Source: Gammaproteobacteria bacterium (GTDB lineage Bacteria > Pseudomonadota > Gammaproteobacteria > SZUA-229). From it: a stretch of DNA of 7,615 nt. Of this stretch, positions 7,598-7,615 are shown piece by piece. The notes under the pieces are model-generated. The model ran no database searches and was not told the origin of the DNA. It saw nothing but the letters and a program-made list of their open reading frames with translations. Both the position numbers and the translations under genes were made by a program. Numbering within the stretch: position 1 is the first letter of the stretch; each line of letters opens with the position of its first letter. The stretch is from the NCBI GenBank assembly GCA_021768055.1, contig JAASSE010000038.1, positions 1 through 7,615 on the forward strand. The letters run 5' to 3'.

Positions 7598-7615
7598 TGT
7601 CGATACGCCCGGTAC
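7594..7615 (+). CDS. murG: Start of the next gene, probably MurG (lipid II synthase), cut by window end
   Basis: Seven codons are visible (M-M-S-I-R-P-V), starting at an ATG that overlaps the ftsW TGA by 4 nt, with GGGGGT upstream. MurG is the peripheral membrane GlcNAc transferase that converts lipid I to lipid II. The assignment rests on gene order: in gammaproteobacterial dcw clusters the gene after ftsW is normally murG. The short polar lead-in fits a MurG N-terminus just ahead of its glycine-rich loop, but that loop lies outside the window, so the sequence itself does not prove the identity. The second ATG at 7597 is an equally possible start. Confidence 0.6.

Overview
This 7.6 kb window is a continuous stretch of the dcw (division and cell wall) gene cluster, all on the + strand, in the order ftsI (3' part) - murE - murF - mraY - murD - ftsW - murG (first codons only). 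The gene order and the close match to enteric proteins (MurE of the meso-diaminopimelate-adding type, a 360-residue MraY, FtsW and MurD with proteobacterial motifs) point to a Gram-negative gammaproteobacterium. Base composition is moderately GC-rich, with hand-counted 60-base blocks ranging from about 42% in the middle of murE to about 63% in ftsW. The genus or order cannot be fixed from the sequence alone.

Layout: 1-1009 is the transpeptidase half of the septal penicillin-binding protein FtsI/PBP3. 1006-2535 is MurE, 2532-3911 MurF, 3911-4993 MraY, 5031-6374 MurD, 6371-7597 FtsW, and 7594 to the window end is the start of the next gene, by position murG. Coding is almost solid. Five of the six junctions overlap (four ATGA overlaps of 4 nt and one TGATG overlap of 1 nt). 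The only non-coding stretch is the roughly 37-nt gap between mraY and murD. No promoter, terminator, RNA gene, mobile element, repeat array or CRISPR was seen, so transcription presumably enters from upstream of the window.

The genes work together. MurD, MurE and MurF are cytoplasmic ATP-dependent ligases that add D-Glu, meso-DAP and D-Ala-D-Ala to UDP-MurNAc-L-Ala in turn. MraY transfers the phospho-MurNAc-pentapeptide to undecaprenyl phosphate to give lipid I, and MurG adds GlcNAc to give lipid II. FtsW (SEDS glycosyltransferase) and FtsI (transpeptidase) polymerise and cross-link lipid II at the septum.

I looked for an undescribed system and did not find one: this is a canonical housekeeping region with intact genes. 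The observations worth a second look are small ones: repeated ATGATG tandem starts at the overlaps, G5-type Shine-Dalgarno sequences, a heptad ACAGG repeat that decides the murD start, a low-GC segment with AGA/AGG/CGA arginine codons inside murE, and two motif substitutions (GTDGKT in MurE, QVSE in FtsW).
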